This document shows, piece by piece, positions 21,581-34,620 of a stretch of 64,000 bases of DNA. Location: positions 2,604,001 through 2,668,000 of the forward strand of contig CM045758.1 of assembly GCA_025200525.1 (NCBI GenBank), in the 5' to 3' direction. Under the pieces are notes generated by a model, which was not told the DNA's origin, searched no databases, and was given only the letters and a program-made list of their open reading frames with translations. Origin of the DNA: Camellia lanceoleosa. Taxonomy: Eukaryota > Streptophyta > Magnoliopsida > Ericales > Theaceae. The translations under genes were made by a program, and so were the position numbers. How positions within the stretch are numbered: position 1 is the stretch's first letter; each line of letters begins with the position of its first letter.

Positions 21581-24500
21581 TTCTTCACTTGTCCATGTTG
21601 ATCGGTTGGGAGAACTCTAGGCCATCTAGGTCCATCGAACCACAGCTCCCGACTGTGATAGACTTGATGATATAGGACCATCCAATTGGTCTCGAACTTG
21701 CCCTTGGGTCGTGGACGGAGCTCGGTTGTCTTTGAGCACCAAATCTCCTTCCTTCAAATTCTCGGACTTAACCTTCTTGTTAAAGGCCCGGCGATTTCAT
21801 ACCGATAACCTTGGACATGGTACAGTGCTTTCACCTCCTTTCGTCAAGAGCATGAGTTCCTCGAACCTACTGCCGCTAATCCAAATTTATCCGACACTCA
21901 CCAATACTGCAATGATGGAACCTCAATCTCGATTGGTAGAACGGCCCATTCCGTAAACCGGAATAAGGGGTTGCCCGGTCAAGTTCTAATTGAAGTCCCA
22001 GAGTCTCACGAGCTTAACGGCAACTTGTCCGCCACCCGATAGGTTTCTACCATTTTCGCGCAAGATGTGTTTAATGTTTTGTTGGCGGCCTCAATCGCCT
22101 CCGTTGGTCTCGGCGTCGATACGTGACGACTTATGAAAAGACATTATACTTCTCCAACAAATCAATCACTTCCTTCTTGAAGTGAGAACCATTGTCCAAA
22201 TGATCTCATTCGACTCAGATCGGCAGATAATGTTGTTTTCGATAAACTTCGCGACATGCAAGCCTTCAACATCTGCATAAGATCGGCCTCGACCCACTTT
22301 GTGAAGTAATCTATTGCTACTGTGATATATTCATGTCCATTTGACCTTTCGAGTAACAGCTCCAATCACGCCGATTCCCCAAACCGAGAACGGCCATGGC
22401 GATGTCATGTTGTATAACTTTGATGGCGGGATGTTCATGCGTTCGCGTGAACTCGCATTTGTGGCATCGCCGAATCTAAACCGATACAATCTTCCTCCAT
22501 GGTAGACCAAGAGTAGCCTTGTCTCGAGGATCTTCGTACCAACATCACCCCATTTACATGTGCACCACATTCTCTCCATGGATGGCCTCCATCAGCGCTT
22601 TGATTCTCCAAATTTCCACACATAGCTTGTGCATTCCCAGATGACCTCTTTTGTATAATTTACCCCGCAGATGATAAACCAATGTACCATTCTTCTAATT
22701 GCCCTTTATCCTTGGCATTTGCCCTAGTGGATATGTCTCCTTCTCCAAGAAGTTCCATATGTCGTAATACCAAGGGTTGTTATCTTGCACTTCTTCTATG
22801 GCGTAGATTGACTCATATGTCAAGCGCAAACTTTGATCAATGATTACCGGACGATCCGGATTCCCCGACGGATGTCTATCATAGAAGATAGAGTTGCTAG
22901 TGAATCCGCGAACTCGTTGTTCTCTCTTACTAGGTGAGTGAAACTTAGCTTTTCAAACCGAGGAACTAACAAGTCCGTGGTCCGTGGTAAATTATCATCT
23001 TTTCCTCTTTGACTTTCCAAATTTCTTTCGCCGAGACACAACTAAGTTCGAATCCCCAATAACGTCCAAACGCCTTTGCCCCTAGTTCTAGGGCCGCTTC
23101 ACAAGGCAATGCATGCCTCAGATCGCCTCATTGTTCAAACTTTGAACCGAGCTTGAATGCTAAGGGGATACGGAGTCGTCAGCGCTATCAACAATACTCC
23201 TATCCCGCATCCATATTGATTTGACGCTCCACAAAGTACATCGTCCAAGTTTCATCTTCGATGTGCGTAATCTTCATCCGGGAATAGGTACTCGATCGCT
23301 TCATCCCTTCAACCGTGGTCGGCAAGGAACTCGCTTAACGCTTCTTCCTTTTGCTGACTTGGCGTCACATACTTGAGATCAAATTCGAGAGCAACAAAGA
23401 ACCAACGAAGTTAGTTTACCCGTAAGTGCCGGTTTCTCGAGAAGATATTTGATGGGATCAAGTCGTGAAACCAACATTACGGAGTGAGCTAACAGTAGTG
23501 CCGCAGCCTTCCTAGTAGCCCATACCAAGGCTAGACAAGTTTCTCCAAATGAGTGTAGCGGTCTCAATCCAAAGATCTTCTTGCTCAGATAGTAGATGGC
23601 CCTTTCCACTTTATCTTCCGATTCTTGTGCGAGCATACAGCCCATTGTAGTCTCAGTCACTGATAGGTACAAAATCAACGGCTTCCCCGGCTTTGGGGGT
23701 GATAACACTCATGATTCTCAGAGATACTCTTTAATTTGTTCAAACGCAGCTTTGCCCCGGCCATCCCAATGGAACTTCGTTCCTTTCTTCAAGAGACCAA
23801 AAAGTGGTTCACAAGTCAAGGTTAGTTTAGAGATAAACCGTCTTATGAATTGCACTTTACCCAGAAGCCTCGCACCTCCTTTTCACCATTGGTGGTGGCA
23901 TTTCTAGATGGCCTTGATTTTGGAGGGTCGACTTCGATGCCCCTTTGTGTAATCAAACCCCAAAGATTTTCCTAACAGAACACCAACGACATTTCATGAT
24001 TCAACCGCAAATTAAATTCTCTCGATCCTTTGAAAAACTTTTGCAAGGCGTAGTGGCCTTTCTTTTTGGACTTGACAATCATGTCGTCCACATACACCTC
24101 GACCTCTTTATGGATCATATCATGTAATATCGTGGTTGCCCCATTGATATGTAGCCCCAAAGTTCTTCAACCCAAACGGCATTACTCTATAACAATATGT
24201 ACTTACGGTGGTAAAAGGCCTTTTCTCCGGTCTTCGGTGCCATCACTATCCGATTATAACCGAAAAGCCATCCATGAACGAAAGCAAAGCATGCCCCGCC
24301 GTGAAATCTACCAACTCGTCAATATGTGGCAAGGAAAGTCATCCTTTGATCGGCTCGTTCAAATCCTCGAATCCACACATACCCGGATTCTCGCCATCCT
24401 TCTAAGATCGAACAATGTTACAACCAAGTTGGGTATTCGATACCAACAGAAACCCGCATCAACTGCTGGTGACCTCTTCCTTGATCTTAATGGCCCCAGT

Positions 24501-24960
24501 ATGGATCCTTCCGAGCTTCGCTTGATGTGCTCGCCTCGGTCAAGAGGGATCCGGTCAGCATAATCTCAGATCGATTCTGTGCATGTCTTCGAGGACCACG
24601 CGAAAACATCTTTGAAATCTTTTAACAAAGCGACTAAGCGCCGCTCCTCGAAGACAACGTGGACCCGATCCGACCACCGGGTCCTTCTCAAGACTAATAT
24701 TCACAGTGTTGATTTCATCAATTAAGGGTTTAACAAACCTCTCTTGCTCTTGTTCAATTAGTCGTTGTAAAACCGGAGGAATTTCGCCTCGCTGCTTTCA
24801 TCAAAATTTTGAAAGTCCCGATTTAAGCAATAAACCAAAGGTACGTAAAAATACTGGAAACCACAGCCTACCTCATTCTCATTATGTACTTCCGAATCGT
24901 CCAATTCTCTCATATAACAGACTCAAAAGAGAAAGAAAAGACGACCGACAGATTGTGGCA
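21581..24960 (-). pseudogene. Element A pol (RT, RNase H, aRNH, integrase), decayed
   Basis: Pieces in order down the minus strand are: an acidic pre-RT region; RT with VYVDDMIVKS (near 24080); the connection and first RNase H with ILYLSVTETTMGCMLAQ (near 23670); the second RNase H tail with FTHLVRENNEFADSLATL (near 22900); and the integrase core with VAIDYFTKWVEA (near 22300). It aligns with the intact pol of element B throughout but shifts frame every few hundred bases. Many breaks coincide with CTG or CAG in B that are CG here, so part of the damage may be technical. Confidence 0.85.
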
Positions 24961-25229
24961 TCCGTTATCACTCCAGAATACGGACTCAGATCAGACGAGC
25001 CGAACCCGATTCACCCACAAGACTCAAGTGAATCAGATTCCCACCACCGACCCGGTCGCTTGATAAAAATCCTCCTCAGATCGCCAGATGAGGGAGGGTG
25101 CGATGGACGCGTCCAAAATAGTCCGGTTGGCCCAGTAGCTTTCATCTCCGATCATGGATACCAAGAGTCATCCCGAGCACACCAAGTTGATCAAAGGATC
25201 CGAAAGTAGACATGCCATGCTACCCCCAT

Positions 25230-26170
25230 TTCAAACTCGTGGTCCGCAGACTCCAATTCCTTGCTATGTTCAAATTTCAACTGCCCATCTCGCTCTTCAA
25301 AGAACATCATCCCCAGATAATCGCAAGTCGAAGAAAATTTCAAACCCCGGCTTTTCTTTTATTCATCCATGGCTCAGGAAACCACGAATGGGAAATCTTC
25401 CCCCTCCCGGACGAAACGTCCGTTCAAGGTACCCCGGATGGGCCGGTGTATCAATTCGAAAGGTTTCCCCATCTTTTTTGCTTTGGCTCTTCCTGCCATC
25501 TCTTTTCCTTTTCTTACCCAATCTTCCTCGGTGGGCATGTAACCCAAGCCGAAGGTGTGAGGGTTGTGTGGCACTTCGGCCAACGTTGCAATGCCCTTCT
25601 GACCGCTCTTTCCCAATCCCATCCCAGGGATGTATTGGAGTTTATTCATGAGGTATACTGCTTGGGTGCTAACATATATCCCTTCATTAACTGCCATGAC
25701 GCTCTGTACTACTTCAAATCTGCTAGGTAAATCCGGATATAAACACATCTTCCATCCCATGCTCAATTTCTAGAACGGGTAGACACCTCCCATGTGGATG
25801 GATCGATGAATTATCAAAACAATGGCTACTCCTTCCCATAGGGTATTTCACCATTTGATGCAAAGTGGATGATATCGCTTTTTCGATGCACCACTACGCC
25901 CCAACAACAAATTGAAAGTTGCAGCACTTCCAAGACATGAAAATCTATTTCTGTTGTCCCGGTCCAACCTTGGTCCGATTTTAACTGCTCCCATCACCTC
26001 TCGGCTTGTGTTGTCATACGCCCTAATTACCCGGTCTTGGTATAAAGTCCGCGACTTTCGGACTAATCGATAAGTCGTTCTTGCAGGCGACGTTGATGGC
26101 AGATCCTCAGATCAACAAGGACTACCGTATCCATTTATTCCTACACTCTACGAGATGTAGAGAGGCTTGT
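25230..26170 (-). pseudogene. Element A protease and G-patch region
   Basis: At 25374-25766 a frame carries LMNKLQYIPGMGLGKSG, which fits a G-patch (hydrophobic, then G-x-G-L-G), followed by VPHNPHTFGLGYMPT. Upstream, 25780-26170 aligns with the element B protease (55731-56171) but the frame is broken. The codon at 25706-25704 is CAG, whereas B has TAG at the same place (55717-55715). Confidence 0.7.
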
Positions 26171-29013
26171 TGTGATTTGTGCCCTCAGCGTAATTCCTTA
26201 TCAAGAACGCCAACATCGGGCGCTCCTCCGGAAAGACCAACCCCACTAGTTGCTTCCGTGTTGTTTCTATTGAAAGCTTTGCCTTATCCATGGTCGATAA
26301 AAAGCCTCCCTATGCACTCGAGAAGCCATGAGCGATCCCCAAATAGAGATATCTCGCTTGTATCTTTTTCAACCGCTTGAGTACGGCTTCTCTTCGAAAT
26401 GCTTCATTCGCTTCTCGCCTCCTATCCTTTCCGGACGCTCGTTGATCCAAGTGCGGAGGCTTGAAATACCGCCCACCTAGTCATATGGTCGATTTCTGGT
26501 ACTGTGTACCGTCAGTTGATCATTTCAAACCTTCGTCAGATGGGCGAGACAAAGATCCTCATCTTCCCACCACCTCCCATCAAGAATCGACAAGCATCTT
26601 GCTCCAAGATGGACGTTTCAGACTACCAAGCACTTTCCATTCTCGCACTCGTAGCATTATCCGCTTTCACAGACACACGTTTCCAAATTTCCACATGGGC
26701 CTTTGCCTTCCTGGCTCTCTCAGATTCCTCAAACCTTTCTTGTTCTGACTGTGCCAACATATCCGGTTGTTCAACGATTCCTGTGGTCAAGATGCTCCAA
26801 TCTCGAAGCGAATTCTTCAAGGCTTTCCTCTCAAGAAGACACTGCTTTTTCAAATTTTCCCATATATCGGTGTTCTTGCCTCTCCTTTGGTCAAACTCTT
26901 CTATCACATCTGGTGATCGTCCAACCACCCAATGGCCTCTCGCTGCTTCCCCATAATCGAACCGGTTGACCGATGAGTCCTCCGGATCTTGGTAGTGAAA
27001 CCGAAGGTCGGGCGAAGTCCTCTCCCACGGTTGTTACGTTATCCATTTCGCCCTAGGCTATCTCCTGGATTACACACGCTTCTTCGGTGGAAGCTTCACC
27101 ACCGACACATCTGGCCTATCGGTAAATGTAGTCACCCTGACTATGCTTTCTCGATGTAAGTCAGAATTCCGCAGACTCGGTTCAACAACCCGCTTTTCCT
27201 TCGATCTCCTCTTCCTTGTTTTGGCGGTCACCATCACCGCTTAGGTCGGGTGATGGAGGTGCCTATCATGCATAAATCAATGCGATGGAAGGAACACCTC
27301 CGCTTAGGCGGTGGGGTAGGTGTGATATAGATGCTAGGGTCGAGGACACGCCTCAAAGTGGGATGAAGTTGAGTCTTTTGGGCGGTGGAGCTTGGTTATG
27401 TGGAGGGGGTTTGTAGTAACGTTGGGTCTCTCAGAGGCAAAATCACCCCATTATCAATGAGATCCTGATTTCATGACGTAACCGATAACGGTCGGTGTCA
27501 TGACCGTGCTGGTGAACGCACAAGATTTGGCCCAAGTTATGGTTAGGGAAGTTTTTCGGTAGGGGCATGCTCAGTGGGCCTCAGTGCCCTTTCTTGATCA
27601 ATACCCCTAGAGCTTTGGACAGGGCATGTATAGTGGAGCAAAGGTTCGTGTTCTTGGGTGGGTATTTGGTTGTTTGTGGGTTGCTTCCGGACGCACCGGA
27701 AAATGGCGAGGCCGCTGTATTTCCTTGTGAGGGGTTGGTGGTGACCATGCTTACTTCCTGGGTTCTTGCAGTTGATGTGCCACTCGGGCCTGCATTGTTG
27801 TTTCGGTTGAATGTCCGCCGGGGTTGCTCCCGGTCATGATCAAACAGACCGCTTCATCGTGATCCTCAATCAGATCCCCATATCATGCAGATCCGCGAAG
27901 GTAGGGAAGGAACTACAATCATCTTCTTCATTAACCCGGTTGAAGATTGCGACAATCATCCGGATTTGATCTTCGTCCGTGGGCCTTAAGGTCATCATCG
28001 ATGCTTTCGCCTCCATCCGTTACGAACTCGAAAAACCCTCCTTAGGCTCTTGCCTAGTTGTCTCGAGATCACGGGTAGTGATCTCAACTGGTGTTGTATG
28101 AATATCTGCGATAAAGGCCTCACCATTTCGGCCCCAACTTATCTTAATGTCATCATCTAGCTTGGAATACCACGGATACACTGACAGGTCCCACCAAACA
28201 GAGACAACTTCGAGCCTATCGAGACCCATCGCCTTAGAACGTCCGAAAGTCTTAAATGTACCATAGGGTCTCAGACCCATCGAACCGATCGATATGAGGC
28301 ATTTTGAACTGTCACAGCGCCACGATCAAGGCTCTGTATATCCATCTTCAATGTCGGGATGGTCTTGGCTCTCGGGATCTCTTGAACTTCTCAAGCTTGC
28401 TCAACTTTAATGCGGTGGGATCGGTCTCGAACTCAAAGGGAGAGTCCCGTAAATTGGTGGGTGTCTTTGATTGTCGGGTTGGGTTTGGGGTGGAGCCGAG
28501 GCGAGGTGGTCCTGTGGAAGTTCTCAGACACCGAGTATTGGTCGCTTCAAAGATTAGGAACTCCCGTGGGGAGGAATTTGGTGCGAAGCAGATGCTCAGC
28601 TTCTCGCTCTAATCGCAATTGTCTTCGCCGTTTCTTACAACTGTTCGTTGTTCGGCAAAGTCTGCCTGACGGACGGCATCCTGTTGCATTGCTTTCATGC
28701 TTTCTTGAAGGTGGCGCACCATCTCCTCCAAACTAGCCATATTATCCTGTTCTGGTTGAATTACTGGTATATACTCTCTCTCTGTTGGTGACACAGAATT
28801 TCGATCCCTACTGAACACAGGTGGGGTAGACAAAGCTCTCTGGACTGACTGTTGTACTGATGCCCTCTGCCTTACTGACTTCCGTTTAGTGACCGGGGGT
28901 AGCGAGTAGTACACTGGTTGTCCGTCTATCAGATCCTCAGATCGAAGGAGTCGACGGCCTCTGACCCAGGGTGCTTGGGGAATATCTATCGGATCGGTAG
29001 CAATTGTGCTCAA
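26171..29013 (-). pseudogene. Element A gag and gag-protease spacer, decayed
   Basis: The first part (28609-29013) reads DIPQAPWVRGRRLLRSEDL and the MVRHLQESMKAMQQDA coiled segment, matching B gag. A middle piece with TTRDLETTRQEP (28020-28280) is the gag core. The zinc-finger region aligns near 27500-27560 but is unreadable in one frame. The gag frame opens at a non-ATG codon just after ATCTTTTCATTAG, a good 3' splice-site sequence, at about 29021-29033. The part 26171-27000 corresponds to the poorly conserved gag-protease spacer. Confidence 0.75.
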
Positions 29014-29033
29014 CTACCTAATGAAAAGATAAA

Positions 29034-29714
29034 TAAAACGTATAAATAAACAGACAATCGGACAGCATAACGGCGCAAAGTAAATAAACACACAGCACAC
29101 GGTCGGGTATTTAAAAACAATAAACGGTCGAATGCTGAATACACTGTTTCTCAACCACACTGATCACGAACCATTGCCCCTAGGCCTGAATCCTGATATC
29201 CATAGACAACTGATTCTCAAAACACTGATACTGACGCCCTCGGGCCTGATGCTTAATCTTGCAAACTGATCTGTATATTCCCTGCAGAGTTACACTCTAA
29301 AGCATGTAGCAAGTAAATGAGAACCAAAACACCCCTATGTTTGGGTAGGGTTTCCCTGTCCTATTTTGTCAGGAGCTAGGGTTTCACTACGCACGCAGCG
29401 GTTTCAAACAACCTAAATCGGGTAAGCAACCTGTCCTAGTTTGGAATGGTCATTATGTATTCCGACTATGCACTAGGTCGAATGGTCGAAAGGGGTGCCC
29501 CGGCGAAACCGGGGTTTGTGTTCCCATACTGGCAGAGCCCGCAACCGGTCAGCCTTATGGACATGCCTTGACAAGACAAGCCTCCAAATGAACTGCTCAG
29601 GAATAGCAGATGACCAACACGGTGTCCTAGGCGCACCAATGCACATGCAATGCAAAGAAACACATAAGTGTAGTCAAAACAGGATATCACGAGTTCGAGT
29701 CAAGCTCTCTAAAC
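29034..29714 (-). other. Element A leader between primer site and gag
   Basis: Non-coding. Its PBS-proximal 400 bases are strikingly similar to the element B leader (59455-59830), including CCTGTCCTATTTTGTCAGGA (plus strand) and a GC hairpin around CCCCGGCGAAACCGGGG (29501-29518). Confidence 0.6.
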
Positions 29715-29732
29715 TCCCCAGCAGAGTCGCCA
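29715..29732 (-). other. Element A primer-binding site
   Basis: On the minus strand GTTTC separates the LTR end from TGGCGACTCTGCTGGGGA. It starts TGG, as expected for pairing to a tRNA CCA end. Ogre elements are described as using tRNA-Arg; I infer the same here without checking the tRNA sequence. Confidence 0.75.
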
Positions 29733-29737
29733 GAAAC

Positions 29738-32700
29738 TGTAGACGCGCCCGTGGGCTTCACTCTACAGTTCGGACTCGATTTGTGTGTCGGTTCTAAATC
29801 TGAACCAAAGAGTCCAAATCCGGCAAATCGTTTGAGAAAACAGATTTTTGAAAAGTAGTGCCAAACATGGACTGCTTTGCCAGATTACAGAGTCGCCACC
29901 TAAATATTTTTTAAATTGGGAAATTTAGGAAACCCTGACTCAGTGCCGAAGGCCACATGTCCGTCATCACCAAAGTGGTCTTGGCTCGGGAGCTTGGGTA
30001 CGATCGGGGAAGGTCAGCTATGAGCACCCCCTTTCGCCCGGTCCGAAGACCGGCCTCTACTAACCGTGATATCCATTTTTGAAAACTTTATGCGTTCTTA
30101 TTCTGGTTATTAGCCTAGAATTACTATGTTATGCGCACAGCAAACAAGTATAGACTAGATCGCCTAATTTGGGAACAAACATTGCATATCCGTTTTGTCT
30201 TGAAAAATGTGTTTAGATGTTGCTACTCGCAAGTAGACTAAAATGCGGATTTCAATGAGTACTTCCAACTTAAGCAATCCAACCTCCACCCACAGGCATT
30301 CATACAGTTTATCATGTAAGCATTTAGCCGCATGGTAATCCTACTGTCATGGCAACACCCACACGCATGCAGTATGCTAAAGCATAAAAGCTCACCTAGT
30401 ACTCCGCGCCAAAACAATAAACTAGTTAGCAAAACAATGCATGACCTAGTCCATGTTAAGTGGCTAATGCAACACAGGCATAAATGCAATCTAGAGTAGG
30501 CTCGGCTATCCTAGGCATGGTATATGAAATGCTATCACATAGCACGTATTCAATTTTGGATTTTGAAAATTGCGATGCAGTTTGTATGATGTACCGAGCC
30601 CGGTGCATGTAAACAAATGCATGGATGCACGCATGCATTGCATAAGGTATGCTAATTTAAAATGCCCTAATCTACCACTGAAAGCGAGTAAATAAAAGGG
30701 TTAGAAAGAAGTGGGGGTTGGAAGACATACACACACTCACACACCCTTATTACAATTATGCCCTTACTCGGAGGGACCAAATAAATATACAGTCCCAAAT
30801 AATAAATGAATGAATAAATTATTACAAATTTCTAAGTACTGAAATTAAATTAAACAGATAAAATAAATGGAGCCTCAGCCCTGCCTCGGAATGCGCGAAT
30901 GATGCATGCTCGTCGCGACTACTTGGGAAGACCTATGCCATGGCATTGCAGCTTCTGTTTTCACTGTCCTGCCTCTCCAGAAATTCCAAAAAATTCTGGG
31001 ATACCTCCCAAGTGGTCTGAAATGTCTCACCGGCCAGACAGTGTAGCCATCGACTCCTTCCAGTGGCCACCGGCTGGACTTGGTGGTTATCGGCACAAAA
31101 GTGGTGCCGGTCGGCACTATAAAGTGCCGGTCGTGAAAAATCCTGCGGCAGAGAGAGATGAGCAATGGCTGACAAAGACAATGCATAGGCATGGTTTTTG
31201 GGCAAATGTGAGCATGTCCAACACCTCCTATCATGCTTAGGGACTCAAGGGGGTGTGGCTCTCGGTTCTAGGGCTATCAATAGTGCATTTGATGCATGAT
31301 AGCCTAAGGAATCAAGATTGCTCATTTTAATGTAAACATGCATGCAACACAACAAATGAAGGCTAAGTCCCTATCATGTGGAGATCAAGGGCCTTAGTGA
31401 CCAAGGATTGAGGTGAGTTACACCACTTGAAATGTGAACTCTCCTCAATCCTAGGCTTGGCTTGACAACCCCAAACCAAGCTATGAGATGCAAGTATGCA
31501 AGCAAAGCTCAAATGCAATGCAACCTACTATGTTAAGCATGCAAAGAACCAAAGTATGTAGGACACAAATAGCATGCAAGATGGGCCAATTAAACATGGA
31601 ACTAACAAGCATGCATTCAAGGCTACATTGACCAAGCAAGCAATGATCATGAAGTAAGCATGCAACAATGGACTTAAGCCATAAAGGGCAGCCCTCAAGC
31701 TCCCAAAAACAGTGGCAAAACAAACCTCTCAACATGATCAAAATGCCTCACAAGCATGCTATTCAATGGGCCCAAGTCTAGGACACCGAAGAGAGTAATT
31801 TGACATCATTCATACAACCACTCATGGCATGCATTCAACAAACAAAAAAACAGGTTTTAAGCATGTAGAATGACACCCAAATCCCCTCATGGCACCCCCA
31901 AGAATATACTAATCATGGAAGCATGCACAATGCTCTTTTTAAGGCATAAAAGACCCACATTTTAAGACATGAAGGAGATGATAAATGGAGGTGTTTGAAC
32001 ATGAAATGGGGATTGAAATACCACCTATAATGATGCCAAATCATTAGATCAAAACAAGATAAGCATGCTAGGACTCCATGCAAACAAGGCCTACAAGCCA
32101 ATATGCAAAACAACCACCTCAAGCACACCAAACATGGCAAAAACAGTGGCTCACAGCCCTCTAACATGACAAAACAATGCTAGTACCTTCACGAAACTAA
32201 GCCTAAACATGCAAAGAACATGGCCTCAAAACATGACACTCTTTTAGGCACAAGGGAGCATTTCAAAGGAAGTATAAGAAGCATGTTAGAGACTATAATT
32301 CCAACTAAAAACAGAGGTCAAACATGACTTGAAACAGTCCCAAAAGCCTTGAAATGAAGCCAAATACAAACATGCACACATGCTATGCTATGAGCCAAAA
32401 CCAAGGCCAACCAAAGGACCAAAGGGAGAGGGGTGTCTCTCCCTTAGGTGAGGCTCGAAAATATCATCCTCACCACTGAAAACCCACTGGTTTTCAGTGG
32501 TGGGAAGATCCAAGAACACCAAAACAAGAAGGCCTAAGAAAAAGGCACCAAATAGGGCCAAACAAGGCTTAAAGTGATGAGGCTTAACTCAAACCCAAAA
32601 AAGACCTTAATGAAGGTTCAAGAACAAGTAAAAACAAGACTTTTTTATCTTAAACACAAACTCAAAATCTCAAAGTAAAGAGGGTAGAAATAGATTGCAA

Positions 32701-33630
32701 GAATGGGGAATCTAAAGCAACAAGCTTACCCTTGAAGTACCAATGAAGAACAGGTGGTCCAGCCCTCTCCAAGTGATCAAAACCAGTCCAAAGTCACTCA
32801 AAACAAACCTCCAAGGCTTCCAATCTCGGAGCTAGGTGTAATAGTGTGTGTAATGGTGCAAAAGTGAGATAAAACACACTATTTGAGGCTTAAAACACAC
32901 ACACAAGAGGAGAGGAGGGGAGATATAGATATATATGGATGTATATCAGAGAATGTATGTATATTCTCTGGTTCTTGACCTAAAATCTCTAACCCTTGAG
33001 CCCAAGAGATGAATGGTGCTTATATAGGCAATATAAGGGCTCTAACTTAATGGCTAAGCAAGACCAAAAAGGTTCAAAGGGGGCAAAGGGTTTCTAGCTT
33101 CCAAAGGAAGCCAAGACAGCTGGCCAAGCTTCTCCAAGAAGCTTGGCCAAGGGTTCAAGCTTCTAGAAGGTTCAAGGGGGTTCAAAAGGGTCAAGGGTGC
33201 AATGTTATGCACGGGGAGGGGATGATGGTGTAATCCAGCTGGCACAGCTGGCATGCACCATCCCTGGGGTTCAAGGGTCACCGGCCAAAACAGTCACCGG
33301 CACAAAATTGTGCCGGCCGGCATAATAAAGTGCCGATCGGCCAAGGATCAAGGTAAAAAAGTGCCGATGGCCACTATGGATAGCCGGTGGATGTGTGGGG
33401 CAGCCGGTGGGTTCTAGGGATGGCTTACAAGCCTTCCCCTACCCTCAAATGCAAACACACACAAGTCTTGGTGGAAAACCAAGCACAGAACAAACCGGTT
33501 AAGAGATCCTGAGGCAGGGCGCGCAGTCGGGACCTCCGGGAACTCAAAACGAACACAAACACGGATAATCACCGGGTGTTCAAGCGGTGATGTCCAAGTC
33601 TTGAGGACGGTCAAAAATGGGGTGTCTACA
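29738..33630 (-). mobile_element. Element A 5' LTR
   Basis: It is the 3,893-bp partner of 13807-17650, adjacent to the primer site and so the 5' copy. It holds the internal primer-site-like CAGAGTCGCCA (29888-29898), GTGCCGGTCGGCAC (31104-31117), a TATA box near 33020-33028 and a promoter-proximal cluster at 33235-33402 that includes the palindrome CCGGCACAAAATTGTGCCGG (33297-33316). The junction GTCTACA is followed by the target duplication CCTGT. Confidence 0.9.
33235..33402 (-). promoter_or_regulatory. Palindrome cluster upstream of element A LTR promoter
   Basis: Motifs include CCAGCTGGCAC, CACCGGCCA, CCGGCACAAAATTGTGCCGG, GTGCCGATCGGCC and GTGCCGATGGCCAC. In sense direction they lie 210-380 bases before the TATA box. 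Confidence 0.65.
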
Positions 33631-33635
33631 CCTGT

Positions 33636-33841
33636 GACGAGAGCACTCACTATCAAGATACCATATATATGAGTCACGTGCTTTCAGAGAAGTGTGAACA
33701 ACAAAACAAATCAAGTCACCCTTTCTCACTCATATCTTTTTAGTCTTAGCAAAATCAGGACTAGCAGTCTTGGTAAATGTCTTAGCATTATGAACACCCT
33801 GATGAATTTTGGTATTCCGCCTAGACATGTAAGGTTGTCTC
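33636..33841 (-). pseudogene. C1 protease N-terminal part
   Basis: The minus frame next to the element A target duplication reads IWYLDSECSRH, the copia protease active-site region, with Glu where the family has Gly after Asp-Ser. Removing element A and one duplication joins this frame to 13801 without a shift. Upstream stops show it was already decayed or decayed since. Confidence 0.7.
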
Positions 33842-34600
33842 CTAACCCAAAAGAGTATTAGAATTTATACCCTTTTGAGACACCTTACCAAACAACTCAA
33901 AATAATAAGGATGAATGTGACCATACCTAGCACAATGATGACAAACAAAAACAGGTTTTACCTCTCTTTTGTTGATCTTACCCCCATTAGGCAGATGAAG
34001 AGAGGGATCACTCTGTTGCACCTTCAGCTTTCCTTTTGTTTGAGTCTTGATGTTATGTGATGTACATGCTTGTTCCTTGTGAACTGTCACATTACCATCG
34101 CCTAGCCCACTTTTGTCACAACCCATTTGTTAAGACCCGAGAATGTCTTCTAATGTCTTTGACCCTTTGTTCCATATAGCAATTGTAGCTCTAGCATCTT
34201 TGAGTTCTTCATCTTTCTAACCAACCATCTCTTCCAATACAGCCTGTGACATCTCAAGGTTTTGAATCTTCTCCTTCATATGTGGCATATATTTTTAGAA
34301 GTTCATTCATTTCGGTCTCACAAGATAGAAGTTTTCCACATAGGTCTTGCCTATCATTAGAGATCTTGATAACATTCTGCTTTGCTGTTGCAATCTCTCC
34401 TTTTAGCTTGACATTCTCGCTTTCACATGCTTTGAGCTTGCAAGTCAATTTGTCATTGATTTTGGATAAGTTCAAAGATTCATTGTAAAGCTTTTCATAG
34501 GCTTGTTGTAGATCATCACCATCGATCTCATCATTATCTTCTGAGGTTTCATCATCTTCATCTTCTTTTCGCTCCTCTTTCTCCTTGACCTCATCCAGTC
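33842..34600 (-). pseudogene. C1 gag C-terminal part: coil and second zinc finger
   Basis: The coil region (34254-34600) is rich in Lys and Glu, for example LNLSKINDKLTCKLKACESE, as in Sirevirus gag. A second finger follows at 33842-34126 with CHHCARYGHIHPYY, where the last Cys of the usual C-x2-C-x4-H-x4-C is Tyr. The parts are in different frames. Confidence 0.75.
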
Positions 34601-34620
34601 AAGCAACCAAGGCATGAAAG

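Larger units (their letters stand above)
13807..33630 (-). mobile_element. Tat/Ogre-type Ty3/gypsy element A, complete but decayed
   Basis: Two LTRs of about 3.85 kb (13807-17650 and 29738-33630) share termini TGTAGAC and GTCTACA, flanked by the 5-bp duplication CCTGT (13802-13806 and 33631-33635). Internal order on the minus strand is primer site, leader, gag, protease, G-patch, RT, RNase H, second RNase H, integrase; a plus-strand gene follows. Very long LTRs, the second RNase H, the lack of a chromodomain and the antisense ORF place it in the Tat/Ogre group. Frames are broken throughout. It sits in the C1 protease codons. Confidence 0.92.

Noticed and set aside
29466..29690. Conserved leader peptide before gag in A and B
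   Set aside because: The matching frames start at GTG, not ATG; the similarity follows from nucleotide conservation of the leader.
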